A stretch of 55,195 bases of DNA, from positions 1-55,195 of the forward strand of contig JAFEEH010000254.1 in NCBI GenBank assembly GCA_018241185.1. Direction: 5' to 3'. The first letter of the stretch is position 1. Each line of letters begins with the position of its first letter. The translations under genes were made by a program, and so were the position numbers. The stretch is from Pseudomonadota bacterium (GTDB taxonomy: Bacteria; Pseudomonadota; Gammaproteobacteria; Burkholderiales; Burkholderiaceae_C). Positions 1 through 8,170 of this stretch are shown here, in pieces. Under the pieces are notes generated by a model, which worked only from the letters and a program-made list of their open reading frames with translations, ran no database searches and was not told the origin of the DNA.

Positions 1-1
1 G

Positions 2-448
2 GTGGACGTGCCGGGGCCAACCGGTGTGATGAGCCTGTTCTCCAAGCCACGGGCACCGGAAGGCCCGCTGCCCGCTGTGGGAACCATGAACTATCTCCAT
101 AGGGCCACCCCTGCACCTCGCGCGAAACAGAAGACAAGTACCGACCGCTTGTTGGCGGACGTGTCGTGGCGCCTGCTGTGGAAGGACACCCGCTACGAAG
201 ACGGCACGATCCCCGAGGAAGAGCAGCACTACGTATTTCTCCAACCGGAGGTGAAGACCGATGCGGTCAAGCCGGTGGTCAGCGCCGCGACGGACCCGCT
301 GATGACGGCCTACAGCGGCCAGCCCGCGCCAGTGGCCGGACGCTGGCTGGTCGAAGACGATCTGTTCGGCGCGGTGCAGTTGCAGAAGGGAGAAGAACTG
401 TCGATGCACAAGGGGCGCAAGGTGCGATGGGTGCTGGCCAAGCCCTGA
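2..448 (+). CDS. Small protein of unknown function, 5' end uncertain or cut by the window edge
   Basis: The reading frame is open from the first bases and ends in TGA at 446-448. An internal ATG at 29 (MSLFSKPRAP) is a possible start, but the frame is open to the edge, so the true start may lie outside. The product has no clear membrane segment. The C-terminal third (SGQPAPVAGRWLVEDDL, then QKGEELSMHKG, then VRWVLA) has the layout 'packaged as ... G.W ... G..vr...G..mp...G..v.W' that I associate with small proteins encoded beside type VI secretion effectors in Burkholderiales, some of them immunity proteins. That resemblance is weak and is inference only. The gene converges on ppc, with repeat R1 copy A between them. 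I do not recognise it with certainty. Confidence 0.55.
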   Translation: MDVPGPTGVMSLFSKPRAPEGPLPAVGTMNYLHRATPAPRAKQKTSTDRLLADVSWRLLWKDTRYEDGTIPEEEQHYVFLQPEVKTDAVKPVVSAATDPLMTAYSGQPAPVAGRWLVEDDLFGAVQLQKGEELSMHKGRKVRWVLAKP

Positions 449-507
449 CTGGATCATGTTGCCAAGGCATATCCACCGCTGGCGGGTGTCCGGCGAGAAC
501 TGCAGTA

Positions 508-572
508 TTGCTATCGAAAAGATAGCTGCTCGCGCCCGCCCCGCGGGCGCTGCAGGCCGATTCGGCTTGAAA
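508..572 (+). repeat. R1 dispersed repeat, copy A (best-preserved copy)
   Basis: This is the clearest copy of a 60-67 nt element. It has a first hairpin (GCTATC, loop GAAAA, GATAGC), a second hairpin (GCGCCCGC, loop CCC, GCGGGCGC), and a tail CTGCAGGCCGATTCGGCTTGA. It fills the space between two convergent genes and ends 1-2 nt before the ppc stop codon. Nine other recognisable copies occur in this window. Confidence 0.85.
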
Positions 573-573
573 T

Positions 574-3516
574 TCAGCCGGTGTTGCGCAGCCCCGCCGC
601 CACGCCATTGATCGACAGGTGGATGCCGCGCTGGACGCGCTCGCCGCCCTCGCCGGCGCGAAAGCGCCGCATCAGTTCCACCTGCAGGTGGTGCAGTGGA
701 TCGATGTAAGGAAAACGATGGCGCACCGAGCGCTGCATGTCGGCGTTGCCCTCCAGCCGCTGCTTGGCGCCGGTGATGAGCGTGAGCGCTTCGGAGGTGC
801 GGTGCCACTCGGCGTCGATCATGCCGAAGACCTTCTGGCGCAGCTTGCGGTCGGCCACCAGCTCGGCATAGCGTGTGGCCAGCTGCAGGTCGCTCTTGGC
901 GAGCACCATGTCCATGTTCGACAGCAGCGTGCGGAAGAAGGGCCACTGCGCGTACATGCGCTGCAGCAGGGCGATGCGGTCCTTGCGCTCGGTGGCCGAT
1001 GCCTTGCCGTCCGCACCGTCGAGGAAGCCCGCGACGGCGCTGCCGAAGCCGTACCAGCCGTTGAGCGTGAGACGGCACTGACCCCAGCTGAAGCTCCAGG
1101 GCACGGCGCGGAGGTCCTCGATGTTGCGCTTCGGGTTGCGCGAGGCCGGGCGCGAGCCGATGTTCAGCTCGGCGATCTCGCGGATCGGCGTGGAGCCGAA
1201 AAAGTAGTCGACGAAGCCGGGCGTCTCGTACACCAGTGCCCGGTACGCGGCCATGCTGGCGCGCGAGAGCGTCTCGGCAGTGGCGATGAAGGCGGCCGAC
1301 GCAGGTTTCGCCGGTGCGAGGAAGGTGGCCTCGAGCGTGGCGGCGACCAGCGTCTCGAGGTTGCGGCGGCCGATCTCGCGGTTGGCGTACTTGGATCCGA
1401 TGACTTCGCCCTGCTCCGTGAGGCGCAGCTGGCCGCGCACCGTGCCGGGCGGCTGCGCAAGGATGGCCTGGTAGCTCGGGCCGCCGCCGCGGCCGACAGT
1501 GCCGCCGCGTCCGTGGAACATCCGCAGTCGAATCTTGTCGTCACGGTTCGCGTTCATTTCGTCGAACAGCTTCACCAGGGCCATGCCCGCGCGGTAGAGC
1601 TCCCAGTTGCTGGTGAAGATGCCGCCGTCCTTGTTGCTGTCGCTGTAGCCCAGCATCACGTCCTGCTCGGCACCCGAGCGGCGCACCAGCGCGTCGATGC
1701 CGGGCAGGGCGTAGAAGGCCTTGACGATCGGCGCGGCGTTGCGCAGGTCCTCGATGGTTTCGAAGAGCGGGACGACGATCAGGTCGCACACCGCGTCGCC
1801 GGTGCCGGCGCCGGGCCGCCCCAAGCCGGCACGCGCCCCCTCGGGGGGCAGCGAGGACACGTCAGTGCCGAGCGTGGGGGCGTTGTTCAGCGTCCCGCGC
1901 ATCAGGCCGACCTCCTTCTGCAGCAGCAGCGCTTCCAGCAGGTCGCTCACCGTCTCGGTGTGGCTGATGATGTAGTGGCGGATGGCGGCGCGGCCGTAGC
2001 GCGCGTGGGCGGTGCGGGCCTGCGAGAAGATGGCCAGCTCGCTCACGGTGAGCGGCTGGTAGGCGCCGTCGGGCACGCGCAGCGGGCGGGCGTCGTCGAG
2101 CAGCCTGACCAGCAGCGTCTGTTTGGCGTCTTCGGGCAAGGCAGCGTAGTCGGGCTCGATGCGCGCGATCTTCAGCAGGTCCGCGACCACCGCCTCGTGC
2201 TTGTCGGAGCTCTGGCGCAGGTCGACGGTGGCGAGGTGGAAGCCGAACACCTCCACCGCGCGGATCAGGGGGCGCAGGCGTTGGTTGACCAGGGCGCCCC
2301 CGTGCTTCTCGCGCAGCGAATCCTCGATCGTGCGCAGATCGGCCAGGAAGGCCTCGGCACTGGGGTAGGGGTTCTGCGGCGCGACGGCATGGCGCGCCGC
2401 GACGCCGCCGGTCAGGTCCCGCAGGGTGGCGGCCAGCCGCGCGTACACGCCCGTCAGCGCGCGGCGGTAGGGCTCGTCGTGGCGGTGTTCGTTGGGGTCG
2501 GGCGAGGCCTCGGCCAGCGCCTGCATCTCGGGCGTGACGTCGACCAGCGCCGCCGACAGTGACAGCTCGCCGCCCAGGTAGTGGACTTCGGTGAGGTAGT
2601 GACGCAGCGCCAGCTCGCACTGGCGGCGCAGGGCGTAGTCGAGCGTGTCGGCCGTCACGTTCGGGTTGCCGTCGCGGTCGCCGCCGATCCACTGGCCCAT
2701 GCGGAAGAAGGAGGCGATGTCCTCGCGGCCGAGGGCCTTCTCCAGGTCGGCGTACACGCGCGGGATCTCGCGCAGGAAGGTGGCCTCGTAGTACGACAGC
2801 GCGTTCTCGATCTCGTCGGCCACGGTGAGCTTGGTGAAGCGCAGCAGGCGCGTCTGCCACAACTGCGTGACGCGGGTGCGGATCTGCTCTTCGTTGTCGG
2901 CCAGCTCGCGCGGGGTGAGGGCGTCCTTCTGGCCGGCGAACATCTTCTGCCGTGCGCGGATCTCGTAGCGCGCCGCGAGCAGGCCGGCGATGCCGCGCTC
3001 GGCGTCGAGGATGCTCTTGCGCTGCACCTCCGTCGGGTGCGCGGTGAGCACCGGCGACAGGTAGCTGTGCGCCAGCGAGGCGGCCACCTGGTCCGGACCC
3101 ACGCCGGCCTTGCGGATGCGCGCCAGCGCCACGTCGAGGCTGCCTTCGATGGCGTCGTCCGCGCGCTCGGCGTCGGTGCGGCGGCGGATCAGGTGGCGGT
3201 CTTCGGCCAGGTTGGCCAGGTGGCTGAAGTAGGTGAAGGCGCGGATCACGCGCACCGTCTCGGCGGCCGAGAGGCCCTTGAGCAGGTTCTTCAGCGCCCG
3301 GTCGGCCGAGTGGTCGGCGTCGCGCCGGAAGGCGACCGACAGGGTGCGGATCTTCTCGACCAGCTCGTAGCTGTCCTTGCCTTCCTGCTCGCGGATCACG
3401 TCGCCGAGGATGCGGCCCAGCAGTCGGATGTCCTCGATCAGCGGCTGGTCCTCCGCCTGCCGCTTGGGCTGAGCCGGGGCGCTGCTCTTGTTGTTGTTCT
3501 TGCGGGCGGTGGGCAT
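574..3516 (-). CDS. ppc: Phosphoenolpyruvate carboxylase
   Basis: This cytoplasmic anaplerotic enzyme converts phosphoenolpyruvate and bicarbonate to oxaloacetate. Visible landmarks are [12 protein letters not shown] near residue 157 (active-site His), [10 protein letters not shown] near 622, [13 protein letters not shown] near 670, and the invariant C-terminal NTG. The start is the ATG giving MPTARKNNN, which opens a short basic, asparagine-rich tail before the conserved region; the frame is open further upstream, but that part is antisense to hemC. The protein is 980 aa, long beside the E. coli enzyme of about 883. Part of the excess is a Pro/Gly/Arg-rich segment at about residues 546-569 that is encoded by repeat R2 (1809-1880), followed directly by [15 protein letters not shown]. 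The gene is divergent from hemC and convergent with the small gene at the left edge. Confidence 0.97.
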   Translation of the reverse strand: MPTARKNNNKSSAPAQPKRQAEDQPLIEDIRLLGRILGDVIREQEGKDSYELVEKIRTLSVAFRRDADHSADRALKNLLKGLSAAETVRVIRAFTYFSHLANLAEDRHLIRRRTDAERADDAIEGSLDVALARIRKAGVGPDQVAASLAHSYLSPVLTAHPTEVQRKSILDAERGIAGLLAARYEIRARQKMFAGQKDALTPRELADNEEQIRTRVTQLWQTRLLRFTKLTVADEIENALSYYEATFLREIPRVYADLEKALGREDIASFFRMGQWIGGDRDGNPNVTADTLDYALRRQCELALRHYLTEVHYLGGELSLSAALVDVTPEMQALAEASPDPNEHRHDEPYRRALTGVYARLAATLRDLTGGVAARHAVAPQNPYPSAEAFLADLRTIEDSLREKHGGALVNQRLRPLIRAVEVFGFHLATVDLRQSSDKHEAVVADLLKIARIEPDYAALPEDAKQTLLVRLLDDARPLRVPDGAYQPLTVSELAIFSQARTAHARYGRAAIRHYIISHTETVSDLLEALLLQKEVGLMRGTLNNAPTLGTDVSSLPPEGARAGLGRPGAGTGDAVCDLIVVPLFETIEDLRNAAPIVKAFYALPGIDALVRRSGAEQDVMLGYSDSNKDGGIFTSNWELYRAGMALVKLFDEMNANRDDKIRLRMFHGRGGTVGRGGGPSYQAILAQPPGTVRGQLRLTEQGEVIGSKYANREIGRRNLETLVAATLEATFLAPAKPASAAFIATAETLSRASMAAYRALVYETPGFVDYFFGSTPIREIAELNIGSRPASRNPKRNIEDLRAVPWSFSWGQCRLTLNGWYGFGSAVAGFLDGADGKASATERKDRIALLQRMYAQWPFFRTLLSNMDMVLAKSDLQLATRYAELVADRKLRQKVFGMIDAEWHRTSEALTLITGAKQRLEGNADMQRSVRHRFPYIDPLHHLQVELMRRFRAGEGGERVQRGIHLSINGVAAGLRNTG
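1809..1880 (-). repeat. R2 dispersed repeat inside ppc, in frame
   Basis: Read on the minus strand, this 72-nt block begins CCCCCACGCTC, continues with TCGCTGCCCCCCGAGGG, and ends CTTGGGGCGGCCCGGCG. The same three blocks, in the same order and spacing, occur at 33128-33198 upstream of yceD. Seventy-two bases is 24 codons, so the insertion leaves the ppc frame intact and adds a segment containing [18 protein letters not shown]. Confidence 0.85.
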
Positions 3517-3580
3517 TCGACGTGGCTCCTTGAGGCTGAGGGGCGATGGGGAAAAGACCGGGCCGAGCAGCGTTGCTGCG

Positions 3581-4534
3581 ATGCAACATGCTAGCATCCC
3601 CGACCCCCCTGAACAGCACCCGGACGGCCCTGTGACCCACATCGTGATCGCCACGCGCGAAAGCCGCCTGGCCCTCTGGCAGGCCGAGCATGTGCGCAGC
3701 CTCCTGCAAGAACAGGGCCACACGGTCGACCTGCTGGGCATGACCACCACCGGCGACCAGATCCTCGACCGCACGCTGAGCAAGGTGGGTGGCAAGGGCC
3801 TGTTCGTGAAGGAACTGGAATCGGCCCTGGAAGACGGCCGTGCCGACATCGCCGTGCACTCGCTCAAGGACGTGCCGATGGACCTGCCGCCGGGCTTCGC
3901 GCTGGCCTGCGTGCTGGAGCGCGAGGACCCGCGCGACGCCTTCGTCTCGCCGCACCACGCCTCGCTCGATGCGCTGCCCCAGGGCGCCGTGGTCGGTACG
4001 TCCAGCCTGCGCCGCACGGTGCTGCTGCGCGCGTTGCGGCCGGACCTGCGCATCGAGCCCCTGCGCGGCAACCTCGACACGCGCCTGCGCAAGCTCGACG
4101 ACGGCCAGTACGCCGCCATCGTGCTGGCCGCCGCGGGCCTCAAGCGGCTCGGTCTGGAGGCGCGCATCCGCCAGTGCTTCGATGCCGCAACGATGCTGCC
4201 GGCGGCGGGGCAGGGCGCGCTGGGCATCGAGATCCGCAGCGGCCGGCCCGAGCTGACCGCCGCCCTGGCGCCCCTGGCCCACCAGCCGACATGGCTGGCC
4301 ACGGCAGCCGAGCGGGCGGTGAGCCGCGCCATGGGCGGCAGCTGTTCGATGCCCTTGGCCGCCCATGCCCGGAGCATCGACGGCGGCCTGTATCTGGCCG
4401 CCGCCTGGGGCGAGGTCGAACAGGCCGCGCCGCTGCTGCACGCGCAGGCCGAGGCACCGGTCGGCGACCTGGCCCAGGCCGAGGCGCTGGGCACGCGGGT
4501 GGCGGCTTCGCTGCAGGCGCAGGGCGCCCGTTGA
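3581..4534 (+). CDS. hemC: Porphobilinogen deaminase (hydroxymethylbilane synthase)
   Basis: The enzyme polymerises four porphobilinogen units into hydroxymethylbilane in haem and sirohaem synthesis. The N-terminal [16 protein letters not shown] block, [18 protein letters not shown] and the cofactor-binding [12 protein letters not shown] (Cys near residue 255 from this start) are all present. The ATG at 3581 gives 317 aa; a GTG at 3632 gives 300 aa and fits the family's usual N terminus better, so the start is uncertain. Neither has a good ribosome binding site. It heads a hemC-hemD-hemX-hemY operon, with hemD starting 7 nt after its stop, and is divergent from ppc. Confidence 0.95.
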   Translation: MQHASIPDPPEQHPDGPVTHIVIATRESRLALWQAEHVRSLLQEQGHTVDLLGMTTTGDQILDRTLSKVGGKGLFVKELESALEDGRADIAVHSLKDVPMDLPPGFALACVLEREDPRDAFVSPHHASLDALPQGAVVGTSSLRRTVLLRALRPDLRIEPLRGNLDTRLRKLDDGQYAAIVLAAAGLKRLGLEARIRQCFDAATMLPAAGQGALGIEIRSGRPELTAALAPLAHQPTWLATAAERAVSRAMGGSCSMPLAAHARSIDGGLYLAAAWGEVEQAAPLLHAQAEAPVGDLAQAEALGTRVAASLQAQGAR

Positions 4535-4541
4535 GGCGGCC

Positions 4542-5348
4542 ATGAGCGGCACCCCGCGGCGGGTGATCGTGACCCGTCCGGCGCGCGAAGCGGCCCGGTG
4601 GGTCCAGGCCCTGAACGCCCACGGCATCGAGGCCGTGGCCCTGCCGCTGATCGAGATCGCGCCGCTGCTCCCCGGCATGCCCGCCGGCCCGCTCGATGCC
4701 CGGCCTTATGCGGCATTGATGTTCGTGAGCGCAGCGGCCGTCGACGGATTCTTTGAACGAAATCGGGCCGCAGCGCCCGCCGGACGGGCGCAGGCAGCTA
4801 TTGATTTAATAGCAAACGCGCGCTGCTGGGCCACCGGGCCCGGCACGGCGCAGGCGCTGGCGGACGCGGGCGTGCCGCCGGAGCGCATCGATGTGCCGCC
4901 CACCGAGGTGGGCCGTTTCGATTCCGAGGCGCTGTGGACGCAGGTGCAGGGGCAGTTGGCCGCTGGCGCACGCGTGCTGCGGGTGCGCGGCAGCGATGCG
5001 GCCGGGCGGCCGGCGGGGCGCGACTGGCTGGCCCGGACGCTCGAAGCGACGGGTGTGGCGGTCGACACGGCCGTCGTCTACCGGCGGCTCGCGCCGCGCG
5101 TGGACGACGCCGCACGCGCGCTGGTCGCTGCCAGCACGGTCGACGAACGGCATGTGTGGCTGTTCAGCAGCTCGGAAGCGATCGCCCATCTCATGGCCGC
5201 GATGCCCGGCACCGACTGGCGCGGCGCCCGCGCCTGGGCCACGCATCCGCGCATCGCCGATGCCGCGCGCACAGCCGGTTTCGGCTCGGTGTGCGAGGTG
5301 CCGGCGAGCCTGGACGCACTGGTCGCGTCGATAGAATCGATTCGATGA
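4542..5348 (+). CDS. hemD: Uroporphyrinogen-III synthase carrying an internal repeat
   Basis: The enzyme cyclises hydroxymethylbilane to uroporphyrinogen III, inverting ring D. The assignment rests on position after hemC, on size, and on family features: [19 protein letters not shown] at the N terminus, [20 protein letters not shown], the central [12 protein letters not shown], and a C-terminal [12 protein letters not shown] block. The product is 268 aa, about 22 longer than E. coli HemD. Residues 71-92 are encoded by an inverted copy of repeat R1 (4752-4817), which accounts for the extra length. The stop codon overlaps the hemX start (ATGA), so the two are probably translationally coupled. 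Confidence 0.9.
   Translation: MSGTPRRVIVTRPAREAARWVQALNAHGIEAVALPLIEIAPLLPGMPAGPLDARPYAALMFVSAAAVDGFFERNRAAAPAGRAQAAIDLIANARCWATGPGTAQALADAGVPPERIDVPPTEVGRFDSEALWTQVQGQLAAGARVLRVRGSDAAGRPAGRDWLARTLEATGVAVDTAVVYRRLAPRVDDAARALVAASTVDERHVWLFSSSEAIAHLMAAMPGTDWRGARAWATHPRIADAARTAGFGSVCEVPASLDALVASIESIR
4752..4817 (-). repeat. R1 dispersed repeat, copy B, inside hemD in frame
   Basis: Reverse-complemented, this block shows the R1 head (TTTGCTATTAAATCAATAGC), the second hairpin (GCGCCCG, loop TCCGG, CGGGCGC) and the R1 tail (GCGGCCCGATTTCGTTCAAA). It is 66 nt long, equal to 22 codons, and begins exactly on a hemD codon boundary. It encodes a run rich in Ala and Arg followed by IDLIAN. Confidence 0.85.
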
Positions 5349-6427
5349 CCGCTGCTCCCGTGCCCGACGACTCCGCACCCGACGCCGTGGGCCGCGGGCA
5401 GTTGCCGGCGGTGGTGGTGCCGGCCCCCGAGGCGGGGGCCGTGGCGCTGGCGCGCATCGGCGTCGGCCTGCTGGGGCTGATCGCCGTGGTGGCGCTGGTG
5501 ATGGCCATCGTGCTGTGGCAGAAGGTGGGCGGCATGCAGGAGCAGCTCGCGCGCCAGAGCGCCGACGCCACCACCCAGGCGGCCGAAGCCAGGGCGCTCG
5601 CGCGCCAGGCCCAGGACGTGGTGCGCGACACCGCCGGCCGGCTGGCCCTCATGGAGTCGCGCGTGGCCGAGGTCGCGCTGCAACGCAGCCAGCTCGAGGA
5701 GCTGATGCAGAGCCTCTCGCGCTCCCGCGACGAGAACCTCGTGGTCGACATCGAATCCGCCGTGCGCCTGGCGCAGGAGCAGACCCAGGTCACGGGCAAC
5801 GTGCAGCCGCTGCTGGCCGCGCTCAAGGCGGGCGAGCAACGCGTCGCGCGTGCCGCCCAACCGAGGCTTGCGCCGCTGCAGCGCGCCATGCAGCGCGACG
5901 CCGACCGCATCCGTGCCACCGCGAGCGGCGATGGCGGCGAGGCCCTGGCCCGGCTCGACGACCTGCTGCGCAGCGTGGACGAGTTGCCGCCCCTCAATGC
6001 GCTGGCCGTGCGCGGCGTCGGCGGCGGCGACGCCTGGCAGAACGAGGCCATTCCGGCCGATGCGGCGTGGTGGGAGCGCATCCTGCTGAGCGCGCGCAAC
6101 GAACTGCGCTCGTTGGTGCGCGTGTCGCGCATCGATCGGCCCGAGGCCGTGCTGCTCTCGCCCGACCAGACCTTCTTCCTGCGCGAAAACCTCAAGCTCA
6201 AGCTGCTCAACGCGCGCCTCGCATTGCTGTCCCGGCAGGTCGACAACGCGCGTACCGAACTGGCGTCGGTGTCGGCGTCGCTGAACCGGTATTTCGACCC
6301 GGCCTCGCGCCGCGTGCAGCAGGCGGCAACGCTGCTGCAGCAGGTCCAGGCTGCGGTCAAGGCCTCGGCGCCACCGCGCATCGACGAGACGCTCGCGGCA
6401 CTGGCCACCGCGGCCGCGGGGCGCTGA
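5345..6427 (+). CDS. hemX: HemX-family membrane protein of the haem operon
   Basis: This is a HemX-like protein, related to the uroporphyrin-III C-methyltransferase-annotated family but without the methyltransferase fold. It has a short Pro/Ala-rich cytoplasmic N terminus, one membrane helix at about residues 35-57 (ALARIGVGLLGLIAVVALVM), then a long predicted coiled coil (QEQLARQSADATTQAAEARA onward) and a helical periplasmic domain. At 360 aa it is of normal length. The ATG overlaps the hemD stop. The family's biochemical role is not settled; membrane anchoring of haem-pathway proteins is commonly suggested. Unlike the compact enterobacterial arrangement, hemY does not follow directly: 285 bp intervene. 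Confidence 0.88.
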   Translation: MTAAPVPDDSAPDAVGRGQLPAVVVPAPEAGAVALARIGVGLLGLIAVVALVMAIVLWQKVGGMQEQLARQSADATTQAAEARALARQAQDVVRDTAGRLALMESRVAEVALQRSQLEELMQSLSRSRDENLVVDIESAVRLAQEQTQVTGNVQPLLAALKAGEQRVARAAQPRLAPLQRAMQRDADRIRATASGDGGEALARLDDLLRSVDELPPLNALAVRGVGGGDAWQNEAIPADAAWWERILLSARNELRSLVRVSRIDRPEAVLLSPDQTFFLRENLKLKLLNARLALLSRQVDNARTELASVSASLNRYFDPASRRVQQAATLLQQVQAAVKASAPPRIDETLAALATAAAGR

Positions 6428-6712
6428 GATGAAGCACCCCCCAGGCCGCTTCGCGGCTCGCCCCTCTCTGGCGCCTTCGGCTTGGAGGGCGGCTGAGCCC
6501 GTACACAAAATGTCGGGTGGACATTTTGTGACTGGCGAAGAGCGAGGCCACTGGCCTCGCGCGGCCTGCAAGGCCTCCCCAGCGGCCTGGCCCCTCGACA
6601 AGATCAGGACAGGCCAGGGCCAGTTCCGCGGGTGCCCTGGAGGCTTCGCTTCGCTCGCCGACTCGTCGCGGCTGCGTGCAGCGACGACCGGTCTTGGCGA
6701 AGGAGGGGACTG
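6428..6712 (+). other. Spacer between hemX and hemY, built of repeat-like sequence
   Basis: These 285 bases separate two genes that usually abut. An open frame starts with an ATG at 6429, two bases after the hemX stop, and ends in a TGA at 6711-6713 that overlaps the hemY ATG. Its translation (about 94 residues, rich in Arg, Pro, Ala and Gly) looks like translated repeat rather than a folded protein. The spacer contains the hairpin at 6504-6530 and, near 6594, CCTCGACAAGATCAGGACAGG, which resembles a dispersed intergenic motif known from many proteobacteria. The last bases hold the hemY ribosome binding site. Confidence 0.5.
6504..6530. repeat. Perfect 11-bp inverted repeat between hemX and hemY
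   Basis: CACAAAATGTC at 6504-6514 is followed by loop GGGTG and by GACATTTTGTG at 6520-6530. The arms are perfect reverse complements and are AT-rich within very GC-rich surroundings. There is no T-run after the second arm, so it is not a typical intrinsic terminator. It could be a mobile palindromic element, an RNA hairpin within the operon transcript, or a protein-binding site. Confidence 0.75.
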
Positions 6713-7993
6713 ATGCGCGCCGCACTGTGGCTCCTGGCGCTGTTCGGCATCGCTGCGGCGGTGGCGCTGTTCGCGGGCAACAACCAGGGCACGATCACCG
6801 TGTTCTGGCCGCCCACGCGGGTGGATCTGTCGCTCAACCTCGTGCTGCTGGTGCTGGTGGTGCTCTTCGTGCTCCTGCATCTGGCGCTGCGTGCACTGAC
6901 GGCGCTGTTCTCGCTGCCGCGCCAGGCACGCCAGTGGCGCCTGCTGCAGAAGGAGCGTGCGCTGCACACGGCGCTGCTCGATGCCATGGCGCAGTTGCTG
7001 GCCGGCCGCTTCACGCGAGCCCGCAAGGCTGCCCAGGCAGCACTGGCGCAGGAGCGCATGCTCGCGGCCCTGGATGCCCGATTGCCGCAGGCCCAGCAAG
7101 TCCGCATCCTGGCCCACTTGCTGGCGGCGGAGGGTGCCCAGGCGCTGCAGGACCGTGCGGCGCGCGACGCCCACCTTCAGCAGGCCCTCAACGACGGCGA
7201 GGAGCGCGGCGCGCCGCCGCTGCCGAACGAGACGCGCGAGGGCGTCCAGTTGCGGGCCGCCCGCTGGGCGCTGGAAGACCGCGACCCGGCCGGCGCGCTG
7301 GCCCGTCTGGCCGAGCTGCCGCAGGGCGCTCAGCGCCGCACGCTGGCCTTGCGTTTGCGGCTCAAGGCTGCACGGCAGGAGCGCCGTACGCTGGAAGCCC
7401 TGGAAACCGCCCGGCTGCTGGCCAAGCACAGGGCCTTCCCGGAGGCGGGGGCGCAGAGCATCGTGCGCGGGTTGGCTTCGGATCTGATCGCCAGTGCCCA
7501 CGACACCGAACAGCTGCGCCGGGCCTGGTCCGAGTTGGAGCCGACGGAGCGGGAGACGCCTGAAGTCGCGATCCAGGCCGCGCAGCGGATGGTGGCGCTG
7601 CATGGCGACCTGTCCCTGGCGAGGACCTGGCTGCTTCCCGTCTGGGAGCGTGCCGCCGCCGAGCCCAAGAGGCTGAGCGACGCACTGCGGGTGCGGCTCG
7701 TCCGCGCCCTGGAGGCGGGGCTCGACACCGTGGATGGCGACTGGCTGGCCCGCATCGAGGCCGCCCAACGGGCCAACCCGCGGGACCCCAACCTTCAGTA
7801 TCTGGCCGGCATGGCCTGCATGAAGCGACAGTTGTGGGGCAAGGCGCAGCAGCTCCTGACCCAGGCGGGGCTGGGGCTGCAGGATGTTGCACTGCACCGT
7901 CGGGCCTGGATGGCGCTCGCCCGATTGGCCGAGGATCGGGGCGATCCCGCACAGGCCGCCGAGGCCTGGAAGCACGCTGCGCAGGCCGACTGA
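6713..7993 (+). CDS. hemY: HemY, membrane protein of haem biosynthesis with TPR-like repeats
   Basis: This is the proteobacterial HemY of the hemCDXY operon, not the unrelated protoporphyrinogen oxidase that shares the name. Two N-terminal membrane helices (MRAALWLLALFGIAAAVALF and, near residues 40-60, LNLVLLVLVVLFVLLHLAL) precede a long alpha-helical, TPR-like region with repeated AL.DR.AR patterns. The FWPPTRVDLSLN segment between the helices is typical. The product is 426 aa. The start is the ATG at 6713, preceded by a strong AGGAGGGG ribosome binding site at about 6700-6707. The exact biochemical role of HemY is not established; a structural or protein-protein role in the haem pathway is likely. 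Confidence 0.92.
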   Translation: MRAALWLLALFGIAAAVALFAGNNQGTITVFWPPTRVDLSLNLVLLVLVVLFVLLHLALRALTALFSLPRQARQWRLLQKERALHTALLDAMAQLLAGRFTRARKAAQAALAQERMLAALDARLPQAQQVRILAHLLAAEGAQALQDRAARDAHLQQALNDGEERGAPPLPNETREGVQLRAARWALEDRDPAGALARLAELPQGAQRRTLALRLRLKAARQERRTLEALETARLLAKHRAFPEAGAQSIVRGLASDLIASAHDTEQLRRAWSELEPTERETPEVAIQAAQRMVALHGDLSLARTWLLPVWERAAAEPKRLSDALRVRLVRALEAGLDTVDGDWLARIEAAQRANPRDPNLQYLAGMACMKRQLWGKAQQLLTQAGLGLQDVALHRRAWMALARLAEDRGDPAQAAEAWKHAAQAD

Positions 7994-8002
7994 GCAGGTT
8001 CC

Positions 8003-8028
8003 CGGGGCGCGCGTCGATGCCCCGTTTT
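8003..8028 (+). terminator. Weak candidate terminator after hemY
   Basis: A 6-bp stem (CGGGGC and GCCCCG) with a 10-nt loop is followed by TTTT. It is placed correctly, 10 nt after the hemY stop, but the stem is short and the T-run is brief. Confidence 0.35.
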
Positions 8029-8075
8029 GGCTGAAACGCCGCCATATCGCGGCGAATCGCACACCGGCCATACGA

Positions 8076-8121
8076 TGTAACCCAAGAAACATTTGGGAGC
8101 TTTCGCTTCGTAGGTTACAGT
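8076..8121 (+). promoter_or_regulatory. Candidate promoter and operator for the polysaccharide export operon
   Basis: TTGGGA at 8093-8098 and TACAGT at 8116-8121 are 17 bp apart, a plausible sigma-70 pair, with transcription expected to start near 8128. A 7-bp inverted repeat, TGTAACC (8076-8082) and GGTTACA (8113-8119), flanks the -35 region and overlaps the -10 element. A smaller pair CCCAA and TTGGG lies inside it. Such a layout suits a regulator that controls promoter access, but this is inference. Confidence 0.4.
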
Positions 8122-8170
8122 CGGAACTGTGTCCAAAAGTACTAATTGCGGATGCAGTTGGGGGCCCAGA

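Noticed and set aside
619-2562. Long open frame (647 codons) on the plus strand opposite ppc
   Set aside because: It is antisense to a clear phosphoenolpyruvate carboxylase gene, has no recognisable domains, and such frames are expected at this GC content.
6429-6713. A 94-codon gene between hemX and hemY
   Set aside because: The translation has repeat-like composition and no conserved pattern. I treat it as an open spacer and report its unusual framing as a finding instead.
5078-8092. Open frame of about 1000 codons on the minus strand across hemD-hemX-hemY
   Set aside because: It runs antisense through three well-supported genes, and its translation is low-complexity (Arg, Gln, His, Gly) with no domain.
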